From Paracerasibacillus soli (GTDB lineage Bacteria > Bacillota > Bacilli > Bacillales > Amphibacillaceae): a stretch of DNA of 64,000 nt. Shown piece after piece: positions 1-8,474 of this stretch (position 1 is its first letter; each line of letters begins with the position of its first letter). The notes below the pieces were generated by a model. The model saw only the letters and a program-made list of their open reading frames with translations. It had not been told where the DNA came from and ran no database searches. The stretch lies in NCBI RefSeq assembly GCF_034006335.1, contig NZ_JAWDIQ010000001.1; one strand, 5' to 3'. The position numbers and the translations under genes were made by a program.

Positions 1-522
1 TCCAATTGATACATCACCACGTTCATATTGAATAATCGGTTGATTTGCTTTTATATCAATAATAGGCTGTTTCGCTCTCGCTTCTATTGAAACTTTAGCA
101 GGTTCATAATGAATCTGCACAGCAAAATTCGAAGGGATAAATGTAATACCTAGCGATTTTTCCGGCCTATTTCCATTTACAATAGCTTGCTCCTTTAAAG
201 GATTGCCATTATGTTCTATTTCCATTAATTGTTGACCTTGCTCCGCACGTCTGCCAATTCCTTCTAACAAAGCCTGGTGACCTTCTTGAGCATTTTTCTC
301 TGTACGCCGTAAAATATTCATCAAATTCATATCTTCCCATGCTTTTGTTTGGTCAATTGTTAAAGTAGAAGGGGTCGTTTCGATGGAAATTTCTGCTTTT
401 GGTTGCTGAATGGATACGGTAGCATGTGGTTGCTCCATCGTCAGCGTTCCACTCGTTTGGTTAATCTGAATTTGTGCAAATTGTGATTCCATCCGAATTT
501 GCGAAGTCTCATCGTATGTCAT
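1..522 (-). CDS. yviE: YviE-like DUF6470 family protein, 3' end cut by window edge
   Basis: The reading frame runs from about 522 down through base 1, so the C-terminus lies outside the window. The N-terminal part is a repetitive beta-rich pattern of short I-x-Q-P segments (IQINQTSG, TMEQPHAT, SIQQPKAE), followed by TIDQTKAWEDMNL and a helical part. This layout and its position after flgL match B. subtilis YviE, a flagellar-locus protein of unknown role. The start is uncertain: the ATG at 522 directly abuts a GGGAG, which is too close for a good ribosome site, while the next in-frame ATG at 492 is far from it. The flgL terminator lies upstream, so this gene may have its own promoter. Confidence 0.7.
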   Translation of the reverse strand, partial: MTYDETSQIRMESQFAQIQINQTSGTLTMEQPHATVSIQQPKAEISIETTPSTLTIDQTKAWEDMNLMNILRRTEKNAQEGHQALLEGIGRRAEQGQQLMEIEHNGNPLKEQAIVNGNRPEKSLGITFIPSNFAVQIHYEPAKVSIEARAKQPIIDIKANQPIIQYERGDVSIG

Positions 523-548
523 CTCCCTTATCACATAAACTGAAACTT

Positions 549-585
549 CAATCAGGGGGGCTTACTTCCCCTACTGTATTGATTG
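549..585. repeat. Imperfect palindrome, copy A of a dispersed intergenic hairpin family
   Basis: The left arm is CAATCAGGGGGG and the right arm CCCCTACTGTATTGATTG around a short loop. The same pattern, CAATCAGTAGGG then CCCTACTGATTG, recurs at 48446-48478, 59913-59947 and, in altered form, 62436-62471. It sits between yviE and the flgL terminator and has no U-run, so it is not an ordinary terminator. Confidence 0.6.
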
Positions 586-675
586 TTGCGTGAATCAACT
601 ATTGATTTCCCACTTCCTATTCCCTTGAATTTTAAAGCGGAAATCTAACAGCAAGTTCCATTGCCATAAAAAGAT

Positions 676-703
676 AGCCCTTACCACAAATTAGGGTAGG
701 GCT
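676..703 (-). terminator. Rho-independent terminator after flgL
   Basis: On the minus strand the stem AGCCCTACC pairs with GGTAAGGGCT (one bulge) and is followed by ATCTTTTT. It lies just past the flgL stop codon, so it probably ends the flgM-flgN-flgK-flgL transcript before yviE. Confidence 0.7.
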
Positions 704-711
704 GATAAAGT

Positions 712-1620
712 TTATCTTAGGAAATCCAACAAAGAAGGTTGAATTATTCTAGAGCCTGCACTTAATGAAGCACGTAATATGCTTTCCTGTGTGATGAGAT
801 TCGTAATAACTTCCTCATAATCAACATCTTCATTATCAGACATCATCTTAGTCGCAACAATTTCCTGTTGGCTTAAACGATCCTCGATTAAATCAACACG
901 GTTCATACGAGCACCTAAATCGGCACGGGCATTGATTACTTTGTTAATACTTAAATCGAGTTCTGCAATACTATCATCAATTGTTTTGTCGCTGTCTTCA
1001 TTTCCAAGTGCTGCTATGAAGTTATCTAGTACGTCCATCACATTTATTGTTGAATCCGTTCCATCTTCTCCTGGTATTGTAACCTCAAAAGCATCTTCAG
1101 GTTTTACGTTTACCTCTATCGCCGTACCATTTCCTATCTCAATGGTGACATCTTCATTGTTAAAATTCGAAGTCCCGTCAGCGCTATATGGTGGCGTATT
1201 TATATTTGTACCGTTAAATATATATTTACCATTCACATTGGTGTTTGCAATGTCTATGAGGTGAGATTTTAATTGTTCCACTTCTTCTTTTATACTATTT
1301 AGTTCATCTTCACCATTCGGTCCGTTATTTGCTTTAATTGCTAGTTCACGCACACGCTGTAAAGCTTGTGTTGCTTTATCAAGTGCTGTGTCCGCGTTAT
1401 CCATCCAGTTTTGAACTTCACCTACGTTACGCTGATATTGTTCAATTCTCCCGACTTCTGAACGATAAGTCATTCCTTGCATTGCAACAACTGGATCATC
1501 TGATGGACGAGTTATTTTTTTCCCCGTATTAATTTGTTCCATATATTTATCTAGATTTTTATAGTTGTTTGATAGATTACGCAACATCTGGTTCGATAAC
1601 ATATTTTGTGTAACACGCAT
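712..1620 (-). CDS. flgL: Flagellar hook-associated protein 3 (hook-filament junction)
   Basis: A 302-residue FlgL. Together with FlgK it forms the junction between the flagellar hook and the filament and is exported by the flagellar type III system. The N-terminus MRVTQNMLSNQML and the helical region containing INTGKKITRPSDDP are typical of the flagellin/FlgL D0-D1 fold, and the C-terminus (ESILRASLSAGSRIIQPSLLDFL) gives the matching D0 helix. The length is normal for the family. The gene starts 10 bases after the flgK stop, so the two are cotranscribed, and it is followed by a terminator. The frame is unbroken. Confidence 0.93.
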   Translation of the reverse strand: MRVTQNMLSNQMLRNLSNNYKNLDKYMEQINTGKKITRPSDDPVVAMQGMTYRSEVGRIEQYQRNVGEVQNWMDNADTALDKATQALQRVRELAIKANNGPNGEDELNSIKEEVEQLKSHLIDIANTNVNGKYIFNGTNINTPPYSADGTSNFNNEDVTIEIGNGTAIEVNVKPEDAFEVTIPGEDGTDSTINVMDVLDNFIAALGNEDSDKTIDDSIAELDLSINKVINARADLGARMNRVDLIEDRLSQQEIVATKMMSDNEDVDYEEVITNLITQESILRASLSAGSRIIQPSLLDFLR

Positions 1621-1630
1621 AATTTAACAC

Positions 1631-3114
1631 CTACCTCCCGACTAATCCCATTCCATTAATAATCTTATCTAACATCTCATCAATTGCATTCATACTTCTA
1701 GCTGCTGCGTTATAAGCATGTTGAAATTTAACGAGGTTCGATATTTCCTCATCAAGGGAAACCGAGCTTACAGACTCCCGTTGGCTATCAATTTGTGCGC
1801 GTAACGCATTCGTATTATCTGTCATACGATTAGCTTCTTGTGCCTGTACACCGAGATCACCGATAAGCGAGCGGTAAAAACCTAAAATAGACGTACCTTG
1901 TAACGGATTTTCACTACCGGGATCAGTATCCTTTTCAATTGTCTTTTCAAATATACTTGCTAATGCAAGCGCATTTTTTCCATCCAGTTTTGTTCCTTCA
2001 CCTGTTGCTCCAGCACTAGCGCGAATTTGCCCTGGATCTTTCAAAATTGCATCTGAAATCTTGATCGTTGCTGCACTATCTCCAGTGAAAAAGTTTCCTT
2101 CTCCTTCTTGCTCACCATTGATATCATAGCCATCGTTATGGACTTTATTAAATTCTTCAACGAAGGTTTTGGCCATATTATCTAAGTTTGCTAACATGTC
2201 CGTATATTCTTCTTGCGCATGTACAAGGGCATTTAATGAACCGTTTTTATCTTTTAATTTAGTCGGATCAAGTCCTTCTTCGGCCCCATCGGCTGCATGA
2301 GAAGATTTAAACTTGTTCATTTCCCCATTTTTATCATCAAGTAAAACTGTGCCCCCATTTTCACCACTGTCAGCAAGGGTTATTTTTACAAGCCCTTCTG
2401 CAATATCTGGTGAACTATTTGAGCTTTTTTCATAATCTACTTGAATCGGCACAATTTCTGCTAATTCATCCACTAATACATTCCGACGGTCATATAAATC
2501 ATTGGGCAAATATCCGTGCGGCTCTAAACGTTTAATTTGTTCATTTATTTCATGTATTTGGTCAATCAAAGTATTTGCTTTCTCTACAGTCACATCTTCT
2601 TGGTTCGCTAGATCTTTTTTAGCTGCTGTAAGCGAATTACTTAAGTAATTAAATGTATCAGCTACAGCTTGTCCCTACGTGCAACAACGGAACGGGCACC
2701 TGAATTATCAGGATTATTTGCAAGGTCTTGTAAAGAATCCCAAAACTTATCAAATGTTTTAGCTAAACCACTATCAGATGGCTCATTTAAAATGCTCTCC
2801 ATACGACCTAATGCTTCAGAAGTCGTTTGCCAGTAACCTGCTTTCGTATGCTCTGTTCGATACTGTTGATCTAAAAATTTATCTCGAATCCGTTCAATTG
2901 TACCTGCTTTAACGCCCGTACCAATTTGACCAGGCATTTGCGGACGATTAAGTCCAGGTGAAGGGTATGCACCTTGTGTTTCAAAATTAACACGTTGACG
3001 TGTGTAACCTTTTGTATTTGAATTGGCAATATTATGTCCTGTTGTATAAAGCGCTGTTTGTTGGGTAAATAGCGCTTGTTTCGCCATTTCTAAACCATGA
3101 AAAGTACTCATCAT
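1631..3114 (-). CDS. flgK: Flagellar hook-associated protein 1, one frameshift
   Basis: FlgK is the other hook-filament junction protein. The N-terminal part (3114-2662) has the rod/hook signature STFHGLEMAKQALFTQQTAL with NIANSNTKGYTRQ. The rest lies in another frame and ends with the C-terminal D0 helix (FQHAYNAAARSMNAIDEMLDKIINGMG). The frames join near 2668, where GTAGGGACAAGC would read on correctly with one more G. Full length is about 494 residues, normal for Bacillus FlgK. A second in-frame ATG at 3111 is equally close to the GGAG. It lies between flgN and flgL in a single operon. The break is probably a sequencing indel, because flagellar genes on both sides are intact. Confidence 0.9.
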
Positions 3115-3123
3115 TAAACTCCT

Positions 3124-3618
3124 TTACGCTTTCGAATCAAATAATGTTCTGTTTGCTGTCTGCGCGTTTTCTTTTTTTCCGTAGTTTACATTTTTTACTG
3201 TTGGATTAATTAAATCTAATGATACTTGAACAAATTGCATCGATTGATGGATAAGTTGTTCATTTAAATTTTCTTGTTGTTTTAGCTTTACAATTATTTC
3301 AGTTAAAGCAATCGTTATCCGTTCAAGTTCTGCTTGTTCTGTTTCACTTTTAATATATGGAAGCATATTCGTTACCGTAGCTTCTTCCACAGAAAGAGAT
3401 TGGTCTGAAAACCAAGTTTCAACTAATTGTTTACGTTCCTGTTCCGCTTTCCCTAGGTCTTGAACGACTTTTCTTTCTTTTAAGACGAGAGCTTGTAAGT
3501 GATCAACTTTATTTGTTTTGATTACTTCTGTTTTTTCAACAGAAATAGCTAAAAGCTTTTGATGCAATTCACAAAGTTGTGCTAGATTTTCTACTATTAA
3601 TTGAATCGTCAAACTCAT
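3124..3618 (-). CDS. flgN: FlgN-type flagellar export chaperone (YvyG)
   Basis: A 164-residue, strongly helical protein with Glu/Lys/Gln-rich heptads (NLAQLCELHQKLLAISVEKTEVI, then LQALVLKERKVVQDL). This is the usual look of FlgN chaperones, which hold FlgK and FlgL in the cytoplasm until export. The sequence itself is weakly conserved, so the call rests on size, helix content and its position between flgM and flgK, which matches B. subtilis yvyG. It ends about 10 bases before flgK. The reading frame is intact. Confidence 0.85.
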   Translation of the reverse strand: MSLTIQLIVENLAQLCELHQKLLAISVEKTEVIKTNKVDHLQALVLKERKVVQDLGKAEQERKQLVETWFSDQSLSVEEATVTNMLPYIKSETEQAELERITIALTEIIVKLKQQENLNEQLIHQSMQFVQVSLDLINPTVKNVNYGKKENAQTANRTLFDSKA

Positions 3619-3694
3619 CTCTCCCTTTCATGCGTTCAACACAGAACTTTTCCATACCCAATAGATACACGCTTATTACGATTTCGTCCAAAAA

Positions 3695-3937
3695 TCAACC
3701 ATTTTGGGCAGTTTTTTCATAATTTACCTTATATTCATTTGCATCAATTGCTTGTTTTATTTTTTCAATGCGCTCTTTTCTTTCCGTTTGTATATTGCCT
3801 TGATCTTGAAGTTTTTTAGCCATATCGGAAATCTCCAACTGATCATTTTTCGATATTCCTGCACTTTGTTGCGTTAATTTTTTTTGTATGTTTTTATACG
3901 GATTAAAATTTGTTTGATTTGGACCTTGTATCTTCAC
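3695..3937 (-). CDS. flgM: Anti-sigma-D factor FlgM
   Basis: FlgM binds and inhibits SigD until the hook-basal body is complete. The 80-residue product has a disordered N-terminus rich in Asn/Gln and a C-terminal helical region (QLEISDMAKKLQDQG, then RKERIEKIKQAIDANEYKVNYEKTA) matching the SigD-binding half of the family. The start is GTG at 3937, preceded by a strong GAGGAGG. A SigD promoter lies at 3994-4020, so FlgM is expressed with the late flagellar genes and feeds back on SigD. It heads the flgM-flgN-flgK-flgL order. Confidence 0.92.
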   Translation of the reverse strand: MKIQGPNQTNFNPYKNIQKKLTQQSAGISKNDQLEISDMAKKLQDQGNIQTERKERIEKIKQAIDANEYKVNYEKTAQNG

Positions 3938-3993
3938 TATATTCCTCCTCTGTTACATTTCAAAGTTACGTCCATATAATGATGTTATTTATT

Positions 3994-4020
3994 ATATCGG
4001 AATAAAATCCGTTATGTTTA
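3994..4020 (-). promoter_or_regulatory. SigD promoter for flgM
   Basis: On the minus strand TAAA (4020-4017), 15 bases, then TCCGATAT (4001-3994). This fits the SigD consensus TAAA-N15-GCCGATAT with one mismatch and lies about 60 bases upstream of the flgM GTG. Confidence 0.8.
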
Positions 4021-4027
4021 ATGAATT

Positions 4028-4453
4028 TTATTTTTTATATCGTTCAAGTGCGAAATAAACGCTTTCTGATTCTTTTTCTTCATTTTCGTGTTTCTTATGC
4101 AACGCTTCTACTTGTTCATGTTGTGTTAAATCTTTTTTTAATTGTCCCATACACGTCTGGCATAACTTTCCAGTTACAATTTGACGACCACATCTTTCAC
4201 ATGGATAAGATAATTTTGGGAATTGGGACTGTCTCAAACGTCCTTCTTTTATAAACTTAATAATTAATTCCTCTTCAATTTCTGTCGCTTCCACAATATC
4301 TTGTATCGTCGCCTCACGATTTTTTTGTTTTGTTAAGAATGCATATACTATTTTAAACGCTTTTTCTTCCTCTTGATAACAATTGTGACAAATATCACGG
4401 ATTTGTTTTACAAATACTGCTCCACAACGTGAACAGTTAGCTAATTCACCCAT
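4028..4453 (-). CDS. yvyF: YvyF, flagellar-operon zinc-finger protein
   Basis: A 141-residue protein with two Cys-pair clusters: NCSRCGAV with ICHNC near the N-terminus, and PCERCGRQIV with LCQTCMG near residues 100-115. These are likely zinc-binding. The middle part (REATIQDIVEATEIEEELIIKFIKEGRL) resembles a small helix-turn-helix. This is the TIGR03826/YvyF family found between comF and flgM in Bacillaceae; its function is not well established. It is possibly regulatory or structural for flagellar expression. The frame is intact. Confidence 0.87.
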   Translation of the reverse strand: MGELANCSRCGAVFVKQIRDICHNCYQEEEKAFKIVYAFLTKQKNREATIQDIVEATEIEEELIIKFIKEGRLRQSQFPKLSYPCERCGRQIVTGKLCQTCMGQLKKDLTQHEQVEALHKKHENEEKESESVYFALERYKK

Positions 4454-4494
4454 CGCAATATTCTCCTTACTATTTTACATTTTATCATATTTTA

Positions 4495-5169
4495 TTAACC
4501 ACGGACTAACGTATAACCGTACACACTAGGACAACCATGCTGTTTTAATATACTTGCGGCATGTCGTAAAGTTGTTCCTGTTGTATATATATCATCGACA
4601 AGAACGACCGGTTTGTGAATAGGTTTTACAAGTTTAAATGGATTTTTCGTAAATATCCGTTGACGTCGTGTCTTTTTTGCTTGTTTTTCACTATCTGTTC
4701 GCATTAATAATTGTTCATAATCTTTCGTTAAGAATTGCGCAAGTTGTGCTGCTTGATTAAACTTTCTTTCTGCTAACCTTCCATCACTTAACGGTATAGG
4801 TACAATAGCTGGCGTCTGTTGGCTACATTTGAATTGATCCTGAAATTCCTTATAAAAAGCATGTCGAAACATTTCTCCTAACATATAATCTCCACGATAT
4901 TTCCATTTTGTAATCACCGCTTGCATGAAATGATTGTATGTAAAAACAGAATGATTATATGTAAGTGGATCTTCCATTTGCTCCCACCATTTGCAATCTG
5001 CACAGACCGCCTTTGTTGTCCATTTACAGCATTTCCTACAGCGTTCATCTCTAATCTTTTGAAGCATTTGCTCACAATTTGTACAAAGCGTAACTGATGT
5101 TCTGACAACAAACATCGTTGTCCAAGAAATGGTGTGCGTATTTTCATTAAAACACCATAAACAGGTCAT
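4495..5169 (-). CDS. comFC: Late competence protein ComFC, phosphoribosyltransferase-like
   Basis: 224 residues. The N-terminus carries zinc-finger Cys pairs (CLWCFNENT, LCTNCEQML, CRKCCKW, CADCKWW), and the C-terminal half is a PRTase domain with the PRPP-binding loop VVLVDDIYTTGTTL. ComFC acts in the cytoplasm in uptake and integration of transforming DNA, with ComFA. The start codon overlaps the end of comFA by 4 bases (ATGA), so the genes are translationally coupled. B. subtilis has comFB between comFA and comFC; no comFB is present here. Confidence 0.93.
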   Translation of the reverse strand: MTCLWCFNENTHTISWTTMFVVRTSVTLCTNCEQMLQKIRDERCRKCCKWTTKAVCADCKWWEQMEDPLTYNHSVFTYNHFMQAVITKWKYRGDYMLGEMFRHAFYKEFQDQFKCSQQTPAIVPIPLSDGRLAERKFNQAAQLAQFLTKDYEQLLMRTDSEKQAKKTRRQRIFTKNPFKLVKPIHKPVVLVDDIYTTGTTLRHAASILKQHGCPSVYGYTLVRG

Positions 5170-6581
5170 TGTATACCACCACGCTTATTCATTTGTTTAA
5201 TCGCACTGATTGCTTGTACCATCGCTTCTGTTTTCCCATCATGGAAAAACATGACCTCTCCCGTAGGGTCGTCTGCACTTCTTCCAGCTCGTCCTGCTAT
5301 TTGTACAAGGGCAGCTTCATCAAATACTTCATGACCCGCATCTAAAATAGCGACGTCCACCGATGGGAATGTAACCCCTCTTTCTAGAATCGTCGTTGTA
5401 ATCATCACTTTTATACTTTTATTTCTAAAATGTTGTACCTTTTCAGCCCGCTGGGAATCTTTCGCATGGACAAAGTCGACTTCCCTATTATATTGGATTA
5501 ATTTCTCCTTTATCATCATTGTGCTAACATTCACCTGAAGCTGTTCGGCAAGCGCGGTGGTCGGCACAAAGATAAGTAATTGTCTATTTGGGTTATCTCG
5601 TAATTTTAACCATGAAATAAATTGAACTGGAGGCTGATAATGTTGTAATGCTTTCCTAAGAGAAAATGTCATCTTCATTTGCGGAACTGGTAAAGGATAA
5701 CCGTGATAGCGAACTGGCACGAATATATGTGGTAGCTTCTTTCTTCTTATGAGAGATTGTTGTTGTTTCCGTGGGGTAGCTGTTAAATAAATAGTCGTAC
5801 TTGAAGTTTTGCTAGCCCTTTTTGTAGCAAAGGGTAAGGATGGATCAGTATGATATGGAAACGCGTCGATTTCGTCAATGATCATCAAGTCAAAGGCGTC
5901 TTGAAACCGTAATAACTGATGTGTTGTTGCGATAATAAGTTGTGCAGCTCCGTCTTTATCTTTACTTCCTCCATACAATGCTTGTACCAATACATGTTGA
6001 AATGCTTGTTGCATACGGGGTTTTAATTCACGAACAACATCTGCGCGAGGGGTGGCAATGCAAATTCTTTTTCCTTGCTGTAAAGCCTCTGTAATCCCTG
6101 GAAATAACATTTCAGTTTTTCCAGCGCCACATACTGCCCATACGAGTAATTCCTTTTCTGCTAAATGAATAGCACGTACGATGCGTTTAGCTGCTTGCGC
6201 TTGTACAGTGGTTAATGTTCCAGTCCAAGTACAAGGGTTTTCATGTAGTGGCCATGACGGAGTTATACCCGTCCATAAATAGAGGGGTTCACAAGACATC
6301 ATCCTTCCCATTTCAATACATTTCCGACAATAGATATGTTCTTGCTTACAACATGCGCAATCTATTTTTCCGATATATGATTGATTTGTATTACCGCATC
6401 TTTGGCATGTATGAATAAAAAGTTGTTGTTTGAACGGTTGGATAATCTGAAAGGAACCATTTATGAGGAGTTTTTGAAAAGTAGCGTCATCTAAATAGAT
6501 TTCATGCCGAAGTAATAATTTTCCGCTGTACATATAGCACAATGTTTCGGTCATGTTATCCGTTACATGCATTTCATTCAT
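5166..6581 (-). CDS. comFA: Competence DNA-uptake ATPase/helicase ComFA
   Basis: A DEAD-type helicase thought to drive single-stranded DNA through the ComEC channel at the cytoplasmic face. Over 471 residues it shows an N-terminal four-Cys zinc finger (CQRCGN, CACCK, YCRKC), Walker A (VCGAGKTEM), a DEID box (IIDEIDAF), the YLTATPR motif III and a C-terminal helicase domain with ERGVTFPSVDVAILDAG and QIAGRAGRS. The length matches the family and there is no break. It heads comFA-comFC. A clear ComK box was not identified upstream. Confidence 0.95.
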   Translation of the reverse strand: MNEMHVTDNMTETLCYMYSGKLLLRHEIYLDDATFQKLLINGSFQIIQPFKQQLFIHTCQRCGNTNQSYIGKIDCACCKQEHIYCRKCIEMGRMMSCEPLYLWTGITPSWPLHENPCTWTGTLTTVQAQAAKRIVRAIHLAEKELLVWAVCGAGKTEMLFPGITEALQQGKRICIATPRADVVRELKPRMQQAFQHVLVQALYGGSKDKDGAAQLIIATTHQLLRFQDAFDLMIIDEIDAFPYHTDPSLPFATKRASKTSSTTIYLTATPRKQQQSLIRRKKLPHIFVPVRYHGYPLPVPQMKMTFSLRKALQHYQPPVQFISWLKLRDNPNRQLLIFVPTTALAEQLQVNVSTMMIKEKLIQYNREVDFVHAKDSQRAEKVQHFRNKSIKVMITTTILERGVTFPSVDVAILDAGHEVFDEAALVQIAGRAGRSADDPTGEVMFFHDGKTEAMVQAISAIKQMNKRGGIQ

Positions 6582-6635
6582 CGTTTCACATATTTCCCCC
6601 TATCGTAGTGCATAAAATTTCGCTTGCATGATTTA

Positions 6636-6667
6636 GCAGATAGGAAAGTACATGACTTCCTATCTGC
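6636..6667. other. 11-bp hairpin between degV and comFA
   Basis: GCAGATAGGAA (6636-6646) pairs perfectly with TTCCTATCTGC (6657-6667). There is no U-run on either strand, so it could be a weak terminator after degV or an RNA-stability hairpin. Confidence 0.45.
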
Positions 6668-6691
6668 ACACATCTTATTTAACAATAATTC

Positions 6692-7534
6692 CTACTTTTC
6701 ATACCAGCTTACACCAATAGCACCTTGTCCAAGGTGTGTACCAATTACAGGACCGAAATAACTAATAGATGTTTCTATAGAAGGATATTTTCCTGTAAAT
6801 TCCTTTTGTAAATCAAGTGCTGATTGTTCATCATTTCCGTGAATAAATACGACATTTAAGTTTTTACCTTTATTTGCATCTTCTTCTAACATGCCCATGA
6901 TACGGTTTATTGCTTTTTTTCGTGTACGGATTTTTTCAAACGGTACAATCACTTTGTCGGCAAAATATAAAATCGGCTTTACTTGCAGTAATCCGCCAAT
7001 TAATGCTTGGGCACTGCTTAATCGCCCACCACGTTGTAAGTTTGTTAAATCATCAACCATGAAATATGCTTGTAACGACTTTTTCATTTCATTTAATCTG
7101 GCAATAATTTCTTCAGGGCTTTTTTGTTCTTTCGCCAGTTTGGCCGCTTCCAACACGTAAAAGCCTTGTGCCATACAACTTATTTCCGAGTCATATGGAT
7201 ATATTTTAATTCCTTCCACCATTTCTCCAGCACTAGCCGCTGCTAAATATGTACCACTAATTCCACTTGAAAGATGAATGGAAATAACAGCATCGTAATC
7301 CTTTTTAAGTTCTTCTAACTTCTCTGTAAAGTAACCGATTGACGGTTGTGATGTTGTCGGTAACTCTTTTGCCTTTTGTAACTTCTCATAAAATGTTTCT
7401 GTTGTAATATCTATTTCTTCTCTATACGTTTCATCTTCAAACACGACACTAAGCGGTACCATATGTATACCTAGCTGTTCACGAATATCCGCCGGAATGT
7501 ACGCCGTGCTGTCTGTCATTACAGCAACTTTCAT
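6692..7534 (-). CDS. degV: DegV family fatty-acid-binding protein
   Basis: A DegV-fold protein. Family members such as FakB bind a fatty acid and present it to the kinase FakA for incorporation into phospholipid. The N-terminus VAVMTDSTAYIPADIREQ, the TSQPS motif and SIHLSSGISGTYLAA, which contact the lipid carboxylate in the family, are all present, with the C-terminal IGTHLGQGAIGVSWY. The start is ATG 7534 (MKVAVMTDS), preceded by AGGAAGG. About 280 residues is normal. It sits between comFA and degU as in B. subtilis; no link to DegU function is implied. Confidence 0.92.
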   Translation of the reverse strand: MKVAVMTDSTAYIPADIREQLGIHMVPLSVVFEDETYREEIDITTETFYEKLQKAKELPTTSQPSIGYFTEKLEELKKDYDAVISIHLSSGISGTYLAAASAGEMVEGIKIYPYDSEISCMAQGFYVLEAAKLAKEQKSPEEIIARLNEMKKSLQAYFMVDDLTNLQRGGRLSSAQALIGGLLQVKPILYFADKVIVPFEKIRTRKKAINRIMGMLEEDANKGKNLNVVFIHGNDEQSALDLQKEFTGKYPSIETSISYFGPVIGTHLGQGAIGVSWYEK

Positions 7535-7664
7535 TTCATACCTTCCTCTCAAAAAAATCAAAAGTCAATTTTCCATTTTTAACATAAGTTTGTTTGATTC
7601 TATTCTACATGAATACGATAAAAAAAGCATTGTTTAACAGAGGGGAAATCTTGCCATGATGAAA

Positions 7665-7701
7665 TATAACCTCTGCAAAAATATCTTTCACAGAGGTTAT
7701 A
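7665..7701 (-). terminator. Terminator after degU
   Basis: On the minus strand TATAACCTCTG pairs with CAGAGGTTATA across a 15-base loop, followed by a short U-rich stretch. It begins 15 bases past the degU stop. Confidence 0.6.
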
Positions 7702-7715
7702 TCACATAAGTAATA

Positions 7716-8408
7716 TTAGATTACTTCAACCCAACCTTTTCGTATCGCAGTAACAACAGCTTGCGTACGATCATTTACATTCATTTTTTGTAAAATATTA
7801 CTCACATGGTTTTTTACTGTTTTTTCACTAATATATAACGATTCCGCCACTGCTCGATTACTTTTACCTTCAGCAATTAATTGCAAAACTTGGCATTCTC
7901 TTTTCGTTAAAATATGCAGTGGTTTTTGAAATTTTATATTCACTAAGTCTGAACCTTGTCCTGTTTCTTTTGAAAGACGACGATATTCCCTAACTAAGTT
8001 ATGTGTAACCTTTGGATGTAAGTACGAACCGCCTTCACTCACGACTTTAATAGCCTCAATGAGAGAGTTTGCATCCATTTCTTTCAGAAGATAACCTTGT
8101 GCACCAGTTTTCAAAGCATGTGTAACATAACTTTCATCATCATGGATAGATAAAATAATAATCCTTGTTTTTGGGAATAAACGAACGAGATCTGCTGTTG
8201 CTTCGATACCGTTTATATTTGGCATATTAATATCCATTAACACAACATCTGGTTGATTCTCTCTTACTAATTTTGGTGCCTCTGATCCATCGTCACCTTC
8301 CGCAATTACTTTAAAAGCGGATTCAAATTCTAAAATCCGTTTTACACCTTCACGAAATAATTTGTGATCATCAATCAACACTATTTTAACCTGTTTCTCT
8401 ATTTCCAT
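7716..8408 (-). CDS. degU: Two-component response regulator DegU
   Basis: A NarL/FixJ-type regulator of 230 residues. The receiver domain has the acidic pair DDH near residue 14, the phospho-acceptor Asp in VVLMDINMPN and a conserved Lys in LLKEMDA. The C-terminal LuxR-type helix-turn-helix is LTKRECQVLQLIAEGKSN with SEKTVKNHVSNILQKM. In relatives DegU controls exoenzymes, competence, motility and biofilm, which is notable given the matrix island a few kilobases away. It follows degS by 66 bases and is partnered by it. Confidence 0.96.
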   Translation of the reverse strand: MEIEKQVKIVLIDDHKLFREGVKRILEFESAFKVIAEGDDGSEAPKLVRENQPDVVLMDINMPNINGIEATADLVRLFPKTRIIILSIHDDESYVTHALKTGAQGYLLKEMDANSLIEAIKVVSEGGSYLHPKVTHNLVREYRRLSKETGQGSDLVNIKFQKPLHILTKRECQVLQLIAEGKSNRAVAESLYISEKTVKNHVSNILQKMNVNDRTQAVVTAIRKGWVEVI

Positions 8409-8474
8409 TTCACACTTCTCCTCCCTACGTAACCCGTTTCACTCTTCCCTCAATATAAAGTCCTTCATATAAAT

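Noticed and set aside
932..1264. Plus-strand ORFs opposite flgL, and similar antisense ORFs opposite many genes
   Set aside because: They mirror conserved minus-strand proteins, have no ribosome sites and encode low-complexity or hydrophobic sequence without family features.
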